A DNA stretch of 64,000 nt from Rothia koreensis (GCF_004136575.1 NZ_NOIQ01000003.1:1-64000); one strand, 5' to 3'; positions 53,838 to 64,000 are shown, counted from the stretch's first letter. Numbers and translations are program-made. The notes: a model not told the origin generated them from the letters alone.

Positions 53838-56396
53838 ATGGATTTCTTGCGCGATTCTTCCTTCTTCGAACCCCAGACCTCCCAGCCCCAGGGCCAGGGG
53901 GCAGGTTCCCGCGGCCCTGAAGAACTGGTCGAGGGACTCAACGAGCACCAGGCTGCCGCGGTGACCCACTCGGGTGCGCCCCTGCTGATCGTGGCGGGCG
54001 CGGGCTCCGGAAAAACCCGTGTCCTGACCCACCGGATCGCCTACCTGCTGGCCACCGGTCGCGCCCACCAGGGCGAAATCCTGGCGATCACCTTCACCAA
54101 CAAGGCCGCGGCCGAGATGCGGGAACGCGTCGTCGAACTCGTGGGGCCCAGGGCCGAGAAAATGTGGATCTCGACCTTCCACAGTTTCTGCGTCCGAGTT
54201 CTCCGGCGCGAAGCGGCGACTCTCGGGCTGAAATCCTCGTTCTCCATCTACGACGCCGCCGATTCCCTCCGACTGATCACCCTGATCGCCAAGGAATTCG
54301 AGCTGGACGCCAAGAAATTCGCTCCGAAGGCCCTGCAACATCGGATTTCGGCGCTGAAGAACGAACTCGTGGATGCCGAGCAGAACGCCTCCTCTGCATC
54401 GAGCAATGACCCGTGGGAACCCACCGTGGCCAGGGTGTACAGCGAATACGCTCGCCGGCTGCGCGCGGCCAACGCGATGGACTTCGACGACCTCATCGCG
54501 GAAACCGTCTTCATGTTCCGCGCCTTCCCTCAGGTCGCGGAATACTACCGGCGGCGCTTCCGGCACATTCTGGTGGACGAATACCAGGACACCAACCACG
54601 CCCAGTACGCTCTGGTCCGGGAGCTGACCGGGCACGATTCGGCTCCCGCGGAAACGGGACAGACTCCCTACCCCCAGGGGACGGAACCGGCCGAGCTGAC
54701 GGTGGTGGGAGATTCCGACCAGTCCATCTATGCCTTCCGCGGTGCGGACATCAGGAACATCACGGATTTCGAACGCGATTACCCTTCGGCCCGCACGATC
54801 CTGCTCGAGCAGAACTACCGGTCCACGCAGAACATCCTCACGGCAGCCAACGCGGTGATCCAGCGCAACCCGGATCGCCGGGACAAGAAGCTGTGGACCG
54901 CTTCCGGAGACGGCCCCCTCATCACCGGTTACGTGGCCGAGAACGAGCACGCCGAGGCGAGGTTCATCGCCGAGGAAATCGACAGGCTCCGCGACGAGGA
55001 CGGCGTGGCCCCGGGCGACGTCGCCGTCTTCTACCGGACCAACGCCCAGTCCCGGTCCCTCGAAGAAATTCTGATGCGCGTCGGTCTGCCCTACCGAGTG
55101 GTCGGAGGGACGCGGTTCTACGAACGCAAGGAGATCAAGGACGCGTTGTCCTATCTGCGCGCCCTGATGAATCCCGACGACGACATCAGCGTGCGCCGTA
55201 TTCTCAACGAACCCAAGCGGGGGATCGGTGCGCGCTCCGAGGGCGCCATCGCCAACCTGGCCGCGCGCAATCGCACCTCCTTCATGGCGGCGGCGCGGAC
55301 GGCCGATGAGGCTCCGGGACTCGCGGCCGCCGGTGCCAAAAAGATCGGGGCATTCGTGACGCTGATGGACGACCTTCAGCAGATCGCGTCCACCGAAACC
55401 GCCGCGACGTGCCTCGAGGCGGTCCTGGAGCAATCGGGCTACCTCGAGGCCCTGCGCACCTCGGACGATCCCCAGGACGAGTCCAGGGTCGAGAACCTCG
55501 CCGAGCTGGTGGCCGTGGTCCGCGAATTCGAGAGGGACAACCCGGACGGCGGTCTGGCCGAATTCCTCGAGCATGTCTCCTTGGTTGCCGACGCCGACCA
55601 AATCCCGAATCGCCCCAAGGCCGGCGACGAGGAGGACGGCGGGGTTTCCGCCGAACAGGTGGCACGGGAAGTGGCCGAGGCCCGTGAGGAGGGAGTCGTG
55701 ACGCTCATGACCCTGCACACCGCCAAGGGCCTGGAATTCCCGGTGGTCTTCCTGACGGGTATGGAACATGGAATCTTCCCTCATCAGAGGGCCCTCGCCG
55801 ATGAGAAGGAAATGAGCGAGGAGCGCCGGATCGCCTATGTGGGTCTGACCCGAGCCATGGAGCGGCTCTACCTGACCCGTGCCGAATCCCGGTCGATGTG
55901 GGGCCAGGGGCAGTTCAACCCGCCGTCTCCATTCCTCGAGGAGATCCCGGAACACCTCATCGATTGGAAGCGCCTGGGGTCCGCCTCCGGGTTCTCGCCC
56001 GGAGGATTCGGTTCGGCCGTCTACGGCTCGGGCTCCTTCTCCGGGGGCGCCGGCCGCAGAGACTCCACGTCCTGGAGCGGTTCGGGTGCCTGGGGCGGGC
56101 GGGGCTCCGGTCCCTCCCGGCGGCCGGCCCCCGCGAGCCAGGATGCCGGGTACTCGGGCGGTATCGAGGGGTCGCCCGCGTTGGGTGCGCGCGCCTCCAA
56201 GCCATCGAGGATCAATCAGACGAAGGAAATCCCGTCCCTGTCCGTGGGTGACACCGTCGAGCACAAAACGTTCGGGAAGGGCCGCGTGATCGGCGTCGAA
56301 GGCGGCGGGGACAAGACCGTCGCCAAGGTGAGATTCGCGAACGAGGAAAAGCGCCTTCTCCTCCGCTACGCGCCACTGACCAAGGTCGATGAGTAG
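53838..56396 (+). CDS. pcrA: ATP-dependent DNA helicase, PcrA/UvrD type
   Basis: A 3'-5' superfamily 1A helicase that acts in repair, replication restart and removal of recombinase. The 852-residue protein has Walker A AGAGSGKT at 53-60, ITFTNKAAAEM (motif Ia), VDEYQDT near residue 246, GDSDQSIYAFRGA (motif III), EQNYRST (motif IV), TLHTAKGLEFPVVF (motif V) and YVGLTRAMERLYLT (motif VI). The C-terminal tail has a Gly/Ser-rich linker and then a Tudor-like end (PSLSVGDTVEHKTFGKGRVIG), as in PcrA, which can bind RNA polymerase. Confidence 0.95.
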   Translation: MDFLRDSSFFEPQTSQPQGQGAGSRGPEELVEGLNEHQAAAVTHSGAPLLIVAGAGSGKTRVLTHRIAYLLATGRAHQGEILAITFTNKAAAEMRERVVELVGPRAEKMWISTFHSFCVRVLRREAATLGLKSSFSIYDAADSLRLITLIAKEFELDAKKFAPKALQHRISALKNELVDAEQNASSASSNDPWEPTVARVYSEYARRLRAANAMDFDDLIAETVFMFRAFPQVAEYYRRRFRHILVDEYQDTNHAQYALVRELTGHDSAPAETGQTPYPQGTEPAELTVVGDSDQSIYAFRGADIRNITDFERDYPSARTILLEQNYRSTQNILTAANAVIQRNPDRRDKKLWTASGDGPLITGYVAENEHAEARFIAEEIDRLRDEDGVAPGDVAVFYRTNAQSRSLEEILMRVGLPYRVVGGTRFYERKEIKDALSYLRALMNPDDDISVRRILNEPKRGIGARSEGAIANLAARNRTSFMAAARTADEAPGLAAAGAKKIGAFVTLMDDLQQIASTETAATCLEAVLEQSGYLEALRTSDDPQDESRVENLAELVAVVREFERDNPDGGLAEFLEHVSLVADADQIPNRPKAGDEEDGGVSAEQVAREVAEAREEGVVTLMTLHTAKGLEFPVVFLTGMEHGIFPHQRALADEKEMSEERRIAYVGLTRAMERLYLTRAESRSMWGQGQFNPPSPFLEEIPEHLIDWKRLGSASGFSPGGFGSAVYGSGSFSGGAGRRDSTSWSGSGAWGGRGSGPSRRPAPASQDAGYSGGIEGSPALGARASKPSRINQTKEIPSLSVGDTVEHKTFGKGRVIGVEGGGDKTVAKVRFANEEKRLLLRYAPLTKVDE

Positions 56397-56497
56397 CGGG
56401 CAGCCCTCGTCGGACAGGTCCCAGCGTGCGTTGAATCGCTGCTGACCAGGGGATATATCGGTATTGTGTTGTGCAGACCACACACCGAAGGGCCCTC

Positions 56498-57892
56498 ATG
56501 ACCTCCTCATCCGAGACCTCCGAGCCGAACCATTCCGCCGCGGCGGACGCTCCCCACCCCACAGATCCGGATGCCGGGCAACGGCGAAAGGCAATCGTCT
56601 CCAGCTTCCTCGGCAATTTCGTGGAGTGGTTCGATTACGGGGCCTACAGCTATCTCGCCGTCACGATCGGCTCCGAATTCTTCCCGGGCGATGCCGCACA
56701 GTCCACGCTGATGGCCTTCGGGTTGTTCGCCGTCGCTTTCCTGATCAGACCCGTCGGGGCCTTCTTCTGGGGCCACTGGGGCGACCGTTTCGGACGCACG
56801 AAGACCCTGGCCTGGTCGATCCTCCTGATGACCGGCGCAACCTTCCTCATCGGTTGCCTGCCCGGAGCCTCGACGATCGGCATCGCCGCGCCGCTCATCC
56901 TCCTGCTGCTGCGGCTGGTCCAAGGCTTCTCCGCGTCAGGCGAATACGCCGGCGCCTCGGCGCTCCTCAGCGAATTCGCCCCGCACGGGAAGCGCGGACG
57001 GTACGCATCCGTGGTTCCCGCATCCACCGCGTCGGGCCTGTTGCTCGGCTCCCTCGCCGCGACACTCCTGTACGGCCTCCTGTCCGACGACGCCATGGCC
57101 TCCTGGGGGTGGCGGCTGCCCTTCCTCGTCGCCGCGCCGCTGGGGCTCATCGGCCTCTACATCCGACGCAAGATCGAGGACACGCCCGCCTTCGTGAAGC
57201 ACACCACCAGCCAGATGGAACAGGTCAAACGAGGGCACAAGCCGACCCCGCCGCTGGTCGAGCTGCTCATCAGCGCCCCGAAGCAGATGATCCAGGGGCT
57301 CGGCATCGTGCTCCTCAACGCGGTGGGGTTCTACGTGGTCCTCACGTTCATGCCGACCTACCTCTCGGAGAACCTCGGGTACGACGCCGCGGCGTCCCAG
57401 CTGGCCACGACGCTGTCGCTGGTCACATACATCGCGTTCATCTTCCTGACGGGGTCCGTGGCCGACCGCATGGGTCGCCGCAACACGCTGATCCTCGCGT
57501 CCTGCCTGTTCATCGTCCTGACCATTCCGGCGTTCCTCGTGATGGGCACCGGCCACTACTGGTTGGCCGTCCTGGCGCTGGTGATCATGGGGGCATTCCT
57601 GTCCCTCAACGACGGCGCCCTGCCCTCGGCGGTCTCCGAACTGTTCCCGACCGCGGTCCGTTTCAGTGGATTTGCACTGGTATTCAACATCGGCAACGCC
57701 CTGTTCGGCGGGCCGATGAGCGCGGTCAACACGTGGCTCATCTCCAGGACGGGGAACACCCTGTGGCCGGCGTTCCTGCTCATGGGGGCGGCCCTGCTCG
57801 CCCTCGGCGCGGTCCTGTGGTCGAAGGACCGCTCGAAGTCCTCGATAGATTTCGATCACGCCGAAGAGTCGGTGGCCGAACCCGTTGAGTGA
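56498..57892 (+). CDS. MFS transporter, metabolite:H+ symporter (MHS) family
   Basis: A protein of about 464 residues with 12 helices, matching the MHS family that imports ketoglutarate, shikimate, citrate, proline or betaine with protons. Signatures are SSFLGNFVEWFDYGAYSYLA (start of helix 1), FLIRPVGAFFWGHWGDRFGR, and GFSASGEYAGASALLSEFAP. The exact substrate cannot be told. The ATG at 56498 has GAAGGG five bases upstream; the GTG at 56471 nine codons earlier is an alternative. It is co-directional with pcrA, 101 bases after its stop. Confidence 0.88.
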   Translation: MTSSSETSEPNHSAAADAPHPTDPDAGQRRKAIVSSFLGNFVEWFDYGAYSYLAVTIGSEFFPGDAAQSTLMAFGLFAVAFLIRPVGAFFWGHWGDRFGRTKTLAWSILLMTGATFLIGCLPGASTIGIAAPLILLLLRLVQGFSASGEYAGASALLSEFAPHGKRGRYASVVPASTASGLLLGSLAATLLYGLLSDDAMASWGWRLPFLVAAPLGLIGLYIRRKIEDTPAFVKHTTSQMEQVKRGHKPTPPLVELLISAPKQMIQGLGIVLLNAVGFYVVLTFMPTYLSENLGYDAAASQLATTLSLVTYIAFIFLTGSVADRMGRRNTLILASCLFIVLTIPAFLVMGTGHYWLAVLALVIMGAFLSLNDGALPSAVSELFPTAVRFSGFALVFNIGNALFGGPMSAVNTWLISRTGNTLWPAFLLMGAALLALGAVLWSKDRSKSSIDFDHAEESVAEPVE

Positions 57893-58099
57893 GTTACGAC
57901 TCAGGCAGCACTGCATTGGGGCGAAACACGACCTTTCTCGTTAGGGTCGGTCCCACCTTCTGAGCTAAAGTCACATCAGGGGAGCGTCTGTCTCCCGCGC
58001 CGACAGATGTGTCGCAGCGGATGAGGGCGTTCCACGACAAGAGCCGGATGGGCTGGACGGTTCACCCGGTACGACTTCGACGAAGAAGGACACATATCC

Positions 58100-59269
58100 G
58101 TGGACCTGTTTGAATTCCAGGCACGCGATCTCTTCGAGAAGCACGGTGTACCCGTACTTCAAGGGATCGTTGCCGAAACTCCCGAAGAAGCAAAAGCGGC
58201 CGCCGAGAAGATCGGCGGCGTGACCGTCGTCAAGGCTCAGGTCAAGGTGGGCGGTCGTGGCAAGGCCGGTGGCGTCAAGGTCGCCAAGACCGCGGACGAG
58301 GCCTACGAGTACGCTTCCCAGATCCTGGGCATGGACATCAAGGGTCACACCGTCAACCGCGTGATGATCGCGCAGGGCGCGGACATCGCCGAGGAATACT
58401 ACTTCTCGGTTCTTCTGGACCGTGCGAACCGCTCCTACCTGGCCATGTGCTCCGTCGAGGGCGGCATGGAGATCGAGCAACTCGCCGAAGAGCGCCCCGA
58501 AGCCCTGGCTCGCGTCGAGGTCAACCCGAGTGAAGGCCTCAACCAGACGAAGGCCGAGGAGATCGTTGCCGCGGCAGGGTTCCCCGAGGAGCTGCGCTCC
58601 AAGGTTGCGCCCGTTCTGGTCACGCTGGGCGAGGTCTTCGACAAGGAAGACGCAACCCTCGTGGAGGTCAACCCGCTGGTCAAGACCGGTGAGGGAGACA
58701 TCATCGCCCTGGACGGCAAGGTCTCGCTGGACGACAACGCCGAATTCCGCCACGAGGACCACGGCGGTCTCGAGGACAAGGCATCGACCGATCCGCTCGA
58801 GGCCAAGGCCAAGGAGAACGACCTCAACTACGTCAAGCTCGACGGCGAGGTCGGAATCATCGGCAACGGCGCCGGACTCGTCATGTCGACCCTCGACGTC
58901 GTGGCCTACGCGGGAGAGAAGCACGGCAACGTCAAGCCGGCCAACTTCCTCGACATCGGTGGTGGCGCCTCGGCCGAGGTCATGGCCAACGGCCTCGACG
59001 TCATCCTGGGCGACGACCAGGTGAAGTCGGTCTTCGTCAACGTCTTCGGCGGAATCACCGCCTGCGACGCGGTGGCGAACGGCATCGTCAAGGCCCTGGA
59101 GATCCTGGGCGACGGCGCGACCAAGCCGCTCGTTGTCCGCCTCGACGGCAACAACGTCGAAGAGGGCCGTCGGATTCTGGACGAAGCCAACCACCCGTTG
59201 GTCACCCAGGCAGACACCATGGACTCCGGTGCCGACAAGGCCGCAGAGCTCGCCCACCAGGCCGCCTAA
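58100..59269 (+). CDS. sucC: Succinyl-CoA synthetase, beta subunit
   Basis: With SucD it converts succinyl-CoA to succinate in the TCA cycle and makes ATP or GTP. The 389-residue protein has an ATP-grasp domain: [19 protein letters not shown] at the start, [18 protein letters not shown] for nucleotide binding, and EVNPLV, followed by a flavodoxin-like domain with [13 protein letters not shown] and [14 protein letters not shown]. The start is GTG with AAGGA about 11 bases upstream. The sucD gene follows after 37 bases. Confidence 0.96.
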   Translation: MDLFEFQARDLFEKHGVPVLQGIVAETPEEAKAAAEKIGGVTVVKAQVKVGGRGKAGGVKVAKTADEAYEYASQILGMDIKGHTVNRVMIAQGADIAEEYYFSVLLDRANRSYLAMCSVEGGMEIEQLAEERPEALARVEVNPSEGLNQTKAEEIVAAAGFPEELRSKVAPVLVTLGEVFDKEDATLVEVNPLVKTGEGDIIALDGKVSLDDNAEFRHEDHGGLEDKASTDPLEAKAKENDLNYVKLDGEVGIIGNGAGLVMSTLDVVAYAGEKHGNVKPANFLDIGGGASAEVMANGLDVILGDDQVKSVFVNVFGGITACDAVANGIVKALEILGDGATKPLVVRLDGNNVEEGRRILDEANHPLVTQADTMDSGADKAAELAHQAA

Positions 59270-59306
59270 GACTCCGCCGATACATCTCGAAATTCTTAAG
59301 GAAAAC

Positions 59307-60224
59307 ATGTCTATCTTTTTGAACAAGGACTCCAAGGTCATCGTTCAGGGCATCACCGGCGGCGAAGGTACCAAGCACACCGCGCGCATGCTTGCCGCGG
59401 GTACCCAGGTTGTCGGTGGCGTCAACGCCCGCAAGGCCGGAACCACGGTGTCCCACAAGGCCCAGGACGGTGCCGACGTCGAGCTTCCGGTGTTCGGAAC
59501 CGTCGATGAGGCGGTCAAGGAGACCGGCGCGAACGTGTCGATCGTCTTCGTCCCGCCGGCCTTCACGAAGGACGCCGTCATTGAGGCCATCGACGCCGAG
59601 GTCCCGCTCGTCGTCGTCATCACCGAGGGCATTCCGGTGCAGGACGCGGCCGAATTCTGGGCGCACGCCAAGGCCTCGACCGACGCCGACGGCAAGCAAA
59701 AGACCCGCATCATCGGACCCAACTGCCCGGGCATCATCACCCCCGGCGAGTCCCTCGTGGGCATCACCCCCGCGAACATCACCGGCAGCGGCAAGATCGG
59801 CTTGGTCTCCAAGTCGGGCACCCTGACCTACCAGATGATGTTCGAGCTGCGTGACATCGGGTTCTCGACCGCGATCGGCATCGGCGGCGACCCGGTCATC
59901 GGTACCACCCACATCGACGCTCTCGAGGCGTTCGAGGCGGACCCCGAAACCGAGGCCATCGTGATGATCGGTGAGATCGGTGGCGACGCCGAAGAGCGTG
60001 CCGCCGAGTACATCAAGGAACACGTGACCAAGCCGGTCGTCGGCTACGTCGCGGGCTTCACCGCTCCCGAAGGCAAGACCATGGGCCACGCGGGCGCCAT
60101 CGTCTCCGGGTCCTCCGGAACCGCTGAGGCCAAGAAGGAGGCCCTCGAGGCCGCCGGCGTCAAGGTGGGCAAGACTCCGTCCGAGTCCGCCCAACTCATG
60201 CGCGAGATCTTCGCCAACAAGTAA
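59307..60224 (+). CDS. sucD: Succinyl-CoA synthetase, alpha subunit
   Basis: The CoA-binding subunit, which carries the phospho-histidine intermediate. The 305-residue protein has [20 protein letters not shown] at the N-terminus, the CoA site [11 protein letters not shown], the [12 protein letters not shown] loop, and the active His near the C-terminal [11 protein letters not shown]. The ATG at 59307 has AAGGA six bases upstream; an earlier frame is not a start. It forms an operon with sucC and is followed by a terminator. Confidence 0.96.
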   Translation: MSIFLNKDSKVIVQGITGGEGTKHTARMLAAGTQVVGGVNARKAGTTVSHKAQDGADVELPVFGTVDEAVKETGANVSIVFVPPAFTKDAVIEAIDAEVPLVVVITEGIPVQDAAEFWAHAKASTDADGKQKTRIIGPNCPGIITPGESLVGITPANITGSGKIGLVSKSGTLTYQMMFELRDIGFSTAIGIGGDPVIGTTHIDALEAFEADPETEAIVMIGEIGGDAEERAAEYIKEHVTKPVVGYVAGFTAPEGKTMGHAGAIVSGSSGTAEAKKEALEAAGVKVGKTPSESAQLMREIFANK

Positions 60225-60243
60225 GCCCGACCAGGCTTCACCG

Positions 60244-60277
60244 AACCGCCCGGACCGCAGACTGGTCCGGGCGGTTT
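60244..60277 (+). terminator. Terminator after sucCD
   Basis: AACCGCCCGGACC and GGTCCGGGCGGTT pair perfectly around a seven-base loop, ending in T residues. Confidence 0.9.
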
Positions 60278-60357
60278 CGTGTCTCCAGTGCCCGCGCCCG
60301 AGGAATATATCCGCCGCGAGAATGTTCTACCGGGTACACCCTCGTCGAAGGAGCCGA

Positions 60358-61815
60358 ATGCAGTCCGTTTTCGCCGAAGCCTTTCCCGAGCTGTCCATCG
60401 CATGGACGGGAGACGAACCGACAGATCCCCGGATCGTCATCCTCAACGACAAGTACGCCGAGCAGCTCGGACTGGACCCTGACACGCTGCGAGAAGAACA
60501 AGGACTTCGCCTCCTGACCGGGGCGTCGGCCCCCGAGGGCGCCCGGCCGGTGGCGCAGGCGTACGCCGGCCACCAATTCGGCACCTATTCACCCCGGCTC
60601 GGCGACGGGCGAGCCATGCTCCTCGGAGAGGTCACGGCCAACGACGGAAGCCTCCGGGACATCCACCTCAAGGGCTCAGGCCGCACGCCCTTCGCCCGCG
60701 GAGCCGCCGACGGAAAAGCGGTCCTGGGACCCATGCTCCGGGAATACCTGGTCAGCGAGGCCATGAACGCTTTGGGCATTCCAACCACGCGTGCCCTGGC
60801 CGTGACCGAAACCGGCGAGGAAGTATTCCGGGACCTCCCGCGCCCCGGCGCCGTTCTCGCGCGGGGAGCCAGCAGCCACCTGCGCGTCGGAACCTTCCAG
60901 TACGCCGCCCAGAGCCTGGGCAACACGGACCTGGTGAAAAGGCTGGTCGACGTCGCCCGCGACCGTCACGTCCCAAAGGACGATGACGACGAGGACGGCG
61001 AGCAGAACCCGGCCCTGGACCTGTACGAGCACGTGATCGAGGTTCAGGCCGAGCTGATCGCGCAGTGGATGGCCGTCGGGTTCGTCCACGGGGTCATGAA
61101 CACGGACAACATGACCATTTCGGGCGAGACGATCGACTACGGCCCCTGCGCCTTCATGGACGCCTACTCGGCCTCGACCGTGTTCAGCTCGATCGACGCC
61201 CAAGGCCGCTATCGCTACGGAAACCAGCCCGGAATCGCCGAATGGAACCTTGCCCGCTTCGGGGAGACGTTGCTTCCCGTGATCGACGAGGACCCCAACG
61301 AAGGCATCCGGAAGGCGACAGAGGCGCTGCAGAGCTTCGCGCCGCTCTACGAAGCAGCCTGGATCCAGGCCATGGCGCGCAAACTCGGTCTCACCGAAAC
61401 CGCCACGGACGAGCAGACAGCCAGAGACGTGTCCCAGGAGCTCCTGCGCCTCATGGAGGGCTCGTCGCTGGACTTCACGAGCACGTTCCGTGCGCTTGCC
61501 GATGCCGTCCGCGACCGCGAAGCGGCGCAGGAGCTGCGGGATCGGGTCGAGGACCCGCGCTTCGACGCCTGGTTCGTCCGGTGGCAGGCCCTCGGCCCCG
61601 ACCCGGACCTGATGGACAGCGTCAACCCGATCTATGTGCCTCGCAATCACCTGGTCGAGGAGGCACTTGAGGCCGCCTACGACGGCGACCTCGACCCGTT
61701 TCTCAAGCTCCTGGACGTGGTGACCGATCCATACACCTGGAAGCCGGGCCACGAGGCCTATGCTGAGCCTGCTCCAGCGGACCAGGGGAAATACGTGACC
61801 TATTGCGGCACCTGA
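60358..61815 (+). CDS. selO: SelO-type protein adenylyltransferase (UPF0061)
   Basis: A pseudokinase that transfers AMP from ATP to protein hydroxyls, studied in redox stress. The 485-residue protein has [37 protein letters not shown]-like (ADGKAVLG here), [20 protein letters not shown] in part, the metal-binding HGVMNTDNM and [12 protein letters not shown]. The final Cys near the C-terminus (YCGT) matches the redox-active Cys seen in family members. The ATG at 60358 has AAGGAG five bases upstream. The gene stands alone. Confidence 0.93.
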   Translation: MQSVFAEAFPELSIAWTGDEPTDPRIVILNDKYAEQLGLDPDTLREEQGLRLLTGASAPEGARPVAQAYAGHQFGTYSPRLGDGRAMLLGEVTANDGSLRDIHLKGSGRTPFARGAADGKAVLGPMLREYLVSEAMNALGIPTTRALAVTETGEEVFRDLPRPGAVLARGASSHLRVGTFQYAAQSLGNTDLVKRLVDVARDRHVPKDDDDEDGEQNPALDLYEHVIEVQAELIAQWMAVGFVHGVMNTDNMTISGETIDYGPCAFMDAYSASTVFSSIDAQGRYRYGNQPGIAEWNLARFGETLLPVIDEDPNEGIRKATEALQSFAPLYEAAWIQAMARKLGLTETATDEQTARDVSQELLRLMEGSSLDFTSTFRALADAVRDREAAQELRDRVEDPRFDAWFVRWQALGPDPDLMDSVNPIYVPRNHLVEEALEAAYDGDLDPFLKLLDVVTDPYTWKPGHEAYAEPAPADQGKYVTYCGT

Positions 61816-61878
61816 GCCGGGGAGCGCGAGTGCGCCCCCGGCATCAGGCGAGCCGCCGACGTCGGCGGTGGGGGAGGG

Positions 61879-63081
61879 TCAGCCCCCGACGGAGGTGCCG
61901 AACAACAGCCCCAGCAGGTACGTGGCCGCGGCGGCGCCGTACCCGATGAGAAGTTGCCGGAGGCCACGCTTCAGGGGAGACGCCCCGGAGAGCAGTCCGA
62001 CCACGGCTCCCGTGCCCAGGAGGGCGATCCCGACGAGAAGCAGCGAAATCACCATCCCCGGGAATCCGGAGATCCCGAACAGGTACGGCAGGATCGGGAT
62101 GATCGCGCCCGAGGCGAAGAAGCAGAAGCTCGACGCCGCCGCGCCGAGGTCCGTCCCCAGAGCCACGTTCTCCGTGTTCTCCTCCTCGGCCTCGGCCTCC
62201 GGCTGGTGGGAGAAGGACGGGTCGCAGTCGCAGGAGTAATGCCCGAACCGCTCGAGGGCGCGGTGGTGCGCGGCCTCTTCGCTCATGCCCCGGGCCCGGT
62301 AGATCAATTCGAGTTCGTTCCTGTCGATGTCCAGGTCGGGGGCGACGTCGAGGGTCACCTGCGTGGGACGGGAAGCATCCAGGAGTTCTCGCTGCGACCG
62401 GACGGACACGAATTCGCCCGCGCCCATGCTCAGGGCGCCGGCGAGCAGGCCGGCGACGCCGCTGAGCAGAACCATGTGCGGGCTCGCGCCTGAGGCGCCG
62501 ATTCCCATAATCAGTGCGACGTTCGAGACGAGCCCGTCATTGGCACCGAAGACGGCGGCGCGGAAATTGCCGGACAACTTCTCTCTGCCGTTGGTCGCGA
62601 GTGCCCTCACAACCTCCTCGTGCACTGCCTCGTCCGCCGCCATCGAACTGGGCGCATCCGGATCCTCGTCATAGCGCGAGCGGCCTTCGGCCCTTTGGGC
62701 CAGGGCCAGCACGAAGACCGTCCCGAAATGCCTGGCCATGAACTGCAGGGCCAGGGAAGAGGCGGAGGGACGGGGCTCGGGGTCGGCCTGGGGGCCCAGA
62801 AGGTTGCGCCAGTGCTGCTCGTGCCGTTTCTCGGCGTCGGCCATTTCGCGCAGGATTTCGGATTCCCGTCCGTCCGTGCGTTCGGCCAGATAACGGTAGA
62901 CCGTGGCCTCGGAGATTTCGTCGGCCAGATAGCGGCGCCAACGCCGACGTTGAGCTGCCGTCGCATGGTTGCCAGATCCGGCAGTCGAAGGCGCGCTCCC
63001 GGATGCTGATGCGTCAGGGGTATCCGAGTCTCCGCCTGCGTGCGAGTCCTCGGGGCGTGGGGTGATCGGCTCTTGGCTCAT
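61879..63081 (-). CDS. Er-VIT1 protein: ferritin-like domain fused to a CCC1/VIT1 metal transporter
   Basis: A 400-residue protein. After an Asp/Ser/Ala-rich tail of about 40 residues, a rubrerythrin-like helical domain (about 45-145, with ISEATVYRYLAE and ADAEKRHEQHWRN supplying Glu and His) precedes a VIT1/CCC1 membrane part (about 165-400, with FGANDGLVSNVALIMGIG and AGALSMGAGEFVSVRSQRE). The layout matches MbfA-type membrane ferritins that export iron or manganese. AAGGAGA precedes the ATG. It converges with selO. Confidence 0.87.
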   Translation of the reverse strand: MSQEPITPRPEDSHAGGDSDTPDASASGSAPSTAGSGNHATAAQRRRWRRYLADEISEATVYRYLAERTDGRESEILREMADAEKRHEQHWRNLLGPQADPEPRPSASSLALQFMARHFGTVFVLALAQRAEGRSRYDEDPDAPSSMAADEAVHEEVVRALATNGREKLSGNFRAAVFGANDGLVSNVALIMGIGASGASPHMVLLSGVAGLLAGALSMGAGEFVSVRSQRELLDASRPTQVTLDVAPDLDIDRNELELIYRARGMSEEAAHHRALERFGHYSCDCDPSFSHQPEAEAEEENTENVALGTDLGAAASSFCFFASGAIIPILPYLFGISGFPGMVISLLLVGIALLGTGAVVGLLSGASPLKRGLRQLLIGYGAAAATYLLGLLFGTSVGG

Positions 63082-63294
63082 GAGGGTGTCTCCTTCGGGC
63101 CGAGGCCGCGAGGGACTCCCGCGGAGACTTCGGCCCTAGTCTGTTGATCCCTGGAAGGGGCTTGGGCCGAAGGTCTCGCTCGCCCGCCCGGACGATCCCT
63201 GGCCGTGGCCGGGACGGTTCGACGGGTGGGTTGCCGGGAGAAACACTCTCCAGTGTGTCGACAACCCGCTCTGGCACGTATGCGCCGCTGGGAA

Positions 63295-64000
63295 CTACTC
63301 CCCTTCGATCTGCCCCACTCTAGCGGTTTTCTCCCGCCGGAGCACCCCTCCGGCAATCAATGCGCCGAACGCCACAACCGCCACGCAGAACCAGCCCGTC
63401 AAGGTCCAGCCGCCGGCGATGTAGAAGAAACCACCGACCCAACCGATGAAGGCCGAGCCGGCGTAATAGAAGAGGTTGTACATCGCGGTTCCCTGGGCCT
63501 TGCCTTCCCCGGCCAACAGTCCCGTCCACGCGGAGGCGGCGGAGTGGGCGGCGAAGAACCCCATGGTCAGCATGATCAGACCAAGCACGACGACGACCAA
63601 CGGCGACGTCGTGGTCAGGACCACCCCGGCGATCATGACGAGCATCGAAACCAGGATCGTGGTGAGCCTTCCGAACCGGGCGGTCAAACGCCCTGCGATG
63701 CTCGACGTGAACGTGCCGGAAAGGTACGCGAGGAACAGCATCGAAATGGCCACCTCGGACAGAGCATACGGTGGCAATTCGAGCTTGAAGCCGACGTAGT
63801 TGTAGACCGTCACGAATGCGCCCATCAGGGTGAACGCCAGGAGGAACAGGCTGACCATTCCGGGATTCCGCACGTGCCGACCGATGCGCGATGCGGTGGT
63901 CCGGATGGCGCCCTTCGCCGGGACGGGCGTGAATCTGCGCGCCCGTGGAAGAAGAAGCAGGAACGAGATGGCGGCCGCCGTCGCCAGAACCGCGACGGCC
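63295..64000 (-). CDS. MFS transporter, 3' part (runs off the window)
   Basis: The frame is open to the window edge. The visible 235 residues include about seven hydrophobic segments, starting with AVAVLATAAAISFLLLLPRA, and end in a short acidic tail RREKTARVGQIEGE. A basic loop SIAGRLTARFGRLTTILVS is the MFS motif between helices. It resembles the YnfM-type exporter group. The 5' end and start codon lie beyond 64000. Confidence 0.82.
   Translation of the reverse strand, partial: AVAVLATAAAISFLLLLPRARRFTPVPAKGAIRTTASRIGRHVRNPGMVSLFLLAFTLMGAFVTVYNYVGFKLELPPYALSEVAISMLFLAYLSGTFTSSIAGRLTARFGRLTTILVSMLVMIAGVVLTTTSPLVVVVLGLIMLTMGFFAAHSAASAWTGLLAGEGKAQGTAMYNLFYYAGSAFIGWVGGFFYIAGGWTLTGWFCVAVVAFGALIAGGVLRREKTARVGQIEGE

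Noticed and set aside
53763-56483. Very long minus-strand frame running through pcrA
   Set aside because: Only its last part (53058-53762) reads as a real membrane protein. The rest mirrors the helicase gene and has no domain or start site.
61836-61878. Hairpin between selO and the VIT1 gene as a terminator
   Set aside because: The GCCGCCGACGTCGGCGG palindrome has no T-run on either side, so it does not qualify as a rho-independent terminator.

Overview
The window looks like chromosomal DNA of a high-GC Gram-positive bacterium, most likely an actinomycete of the order Micrococcales and possibly Micrococcaceae. The signs are GC-rich codon use with frequent GTG and TTG starts, a DtxR-type metal repressor with its full metal-binding set, DUF3263 and DUF3027 proteins, a LytR_C protein, a WXG100 protein, a stand-alone GroEL behind two CIRCE boxes, and a cyclic-di-AMP riboswitch ahead of an NlpC/P60 cell-wall hydrolase. 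The genus is inference only.

Layout. The 3' tail of a 23S rRNA, a 5S rRNA and a terminator open the window (1-540). Next come a fused trehalose-phosphate synthase/phosphatase, a membrane DsbA-like protein, tRNA-Thr, a short-chain dehydrogenase, and a SLAC1/TehA-type channel divergent from a LysR regulator, with a strong palindrome between them. From 7.5 to 14.6 kb there is a histidine phosphatase and then a complete fructose phosphotransferase operon: DeoR-type regulator, 1-phosphofructokinase, EIIABC, Enzyme I and HPr. From 14.6 to 24.4 kb lie a FemAB-type peptidoglycan bridge enzyme, a ThrE-type exporter, uracil-DNA glycosylase, a DUF3263 protein, a LytR_C protein, GroEL, an MFS transporter and RlmC. 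From 24.5 to 35.1 kb lie isochorismate synthase, RNase HI with an extra domain, a WXG100 protein, a two-component system, a cold-shock protein, a DUF3027 protein, an MFS gene with an apparent one-base frameshift at its 5' end, phosphoserine aminotransferase, DtxR and thymidine kinase.

From 35.1 to 41.5 kb come two secreted NlpC/P60 proteins (the first with promoter and riboswitch), a small membrane protein, a DUF4031-HD fusion, tRNA-Arg, and a PadR regulator in operon with a DHA2 drug exporter.

The main accessory region is a complete type I-E CRISPR-Cas locus at 41.8-52.8 kb. A promoter precedes cas3-cse1-cse2-cas7-cas5-cas6e-cas1-cas2, whose genes overlap or nearly touch, followed by a leader and an array of 28 repeats and 27 spacers. 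One spacer occurs twice, and the last repeat is degenerate. Codon use in the cas genes looks less GC-biased than in the flanking genes, which suggests acquisition.

Beyond the array lie a four-helix membrane protein of unknown role, a PcrA/UvrD helicase, a metabolite:H+ symporter, sucC-sucD with a terminator, SelO, an Er-VIT1 metal transporter and the 3' part of another MFS gene running off the end.

I found no clearly unprecedented system. The points most worth a second look are the array details (duplicated spacer, long leader-end spacers, decayed repeats, extended Cas2), the promoter/GTGAC-repeat/riboswitch stack at 35.4-35.7 kb, the A5-tract frameshift at 31.1 kb, and the palindromes beside the LysR and PadR genes.
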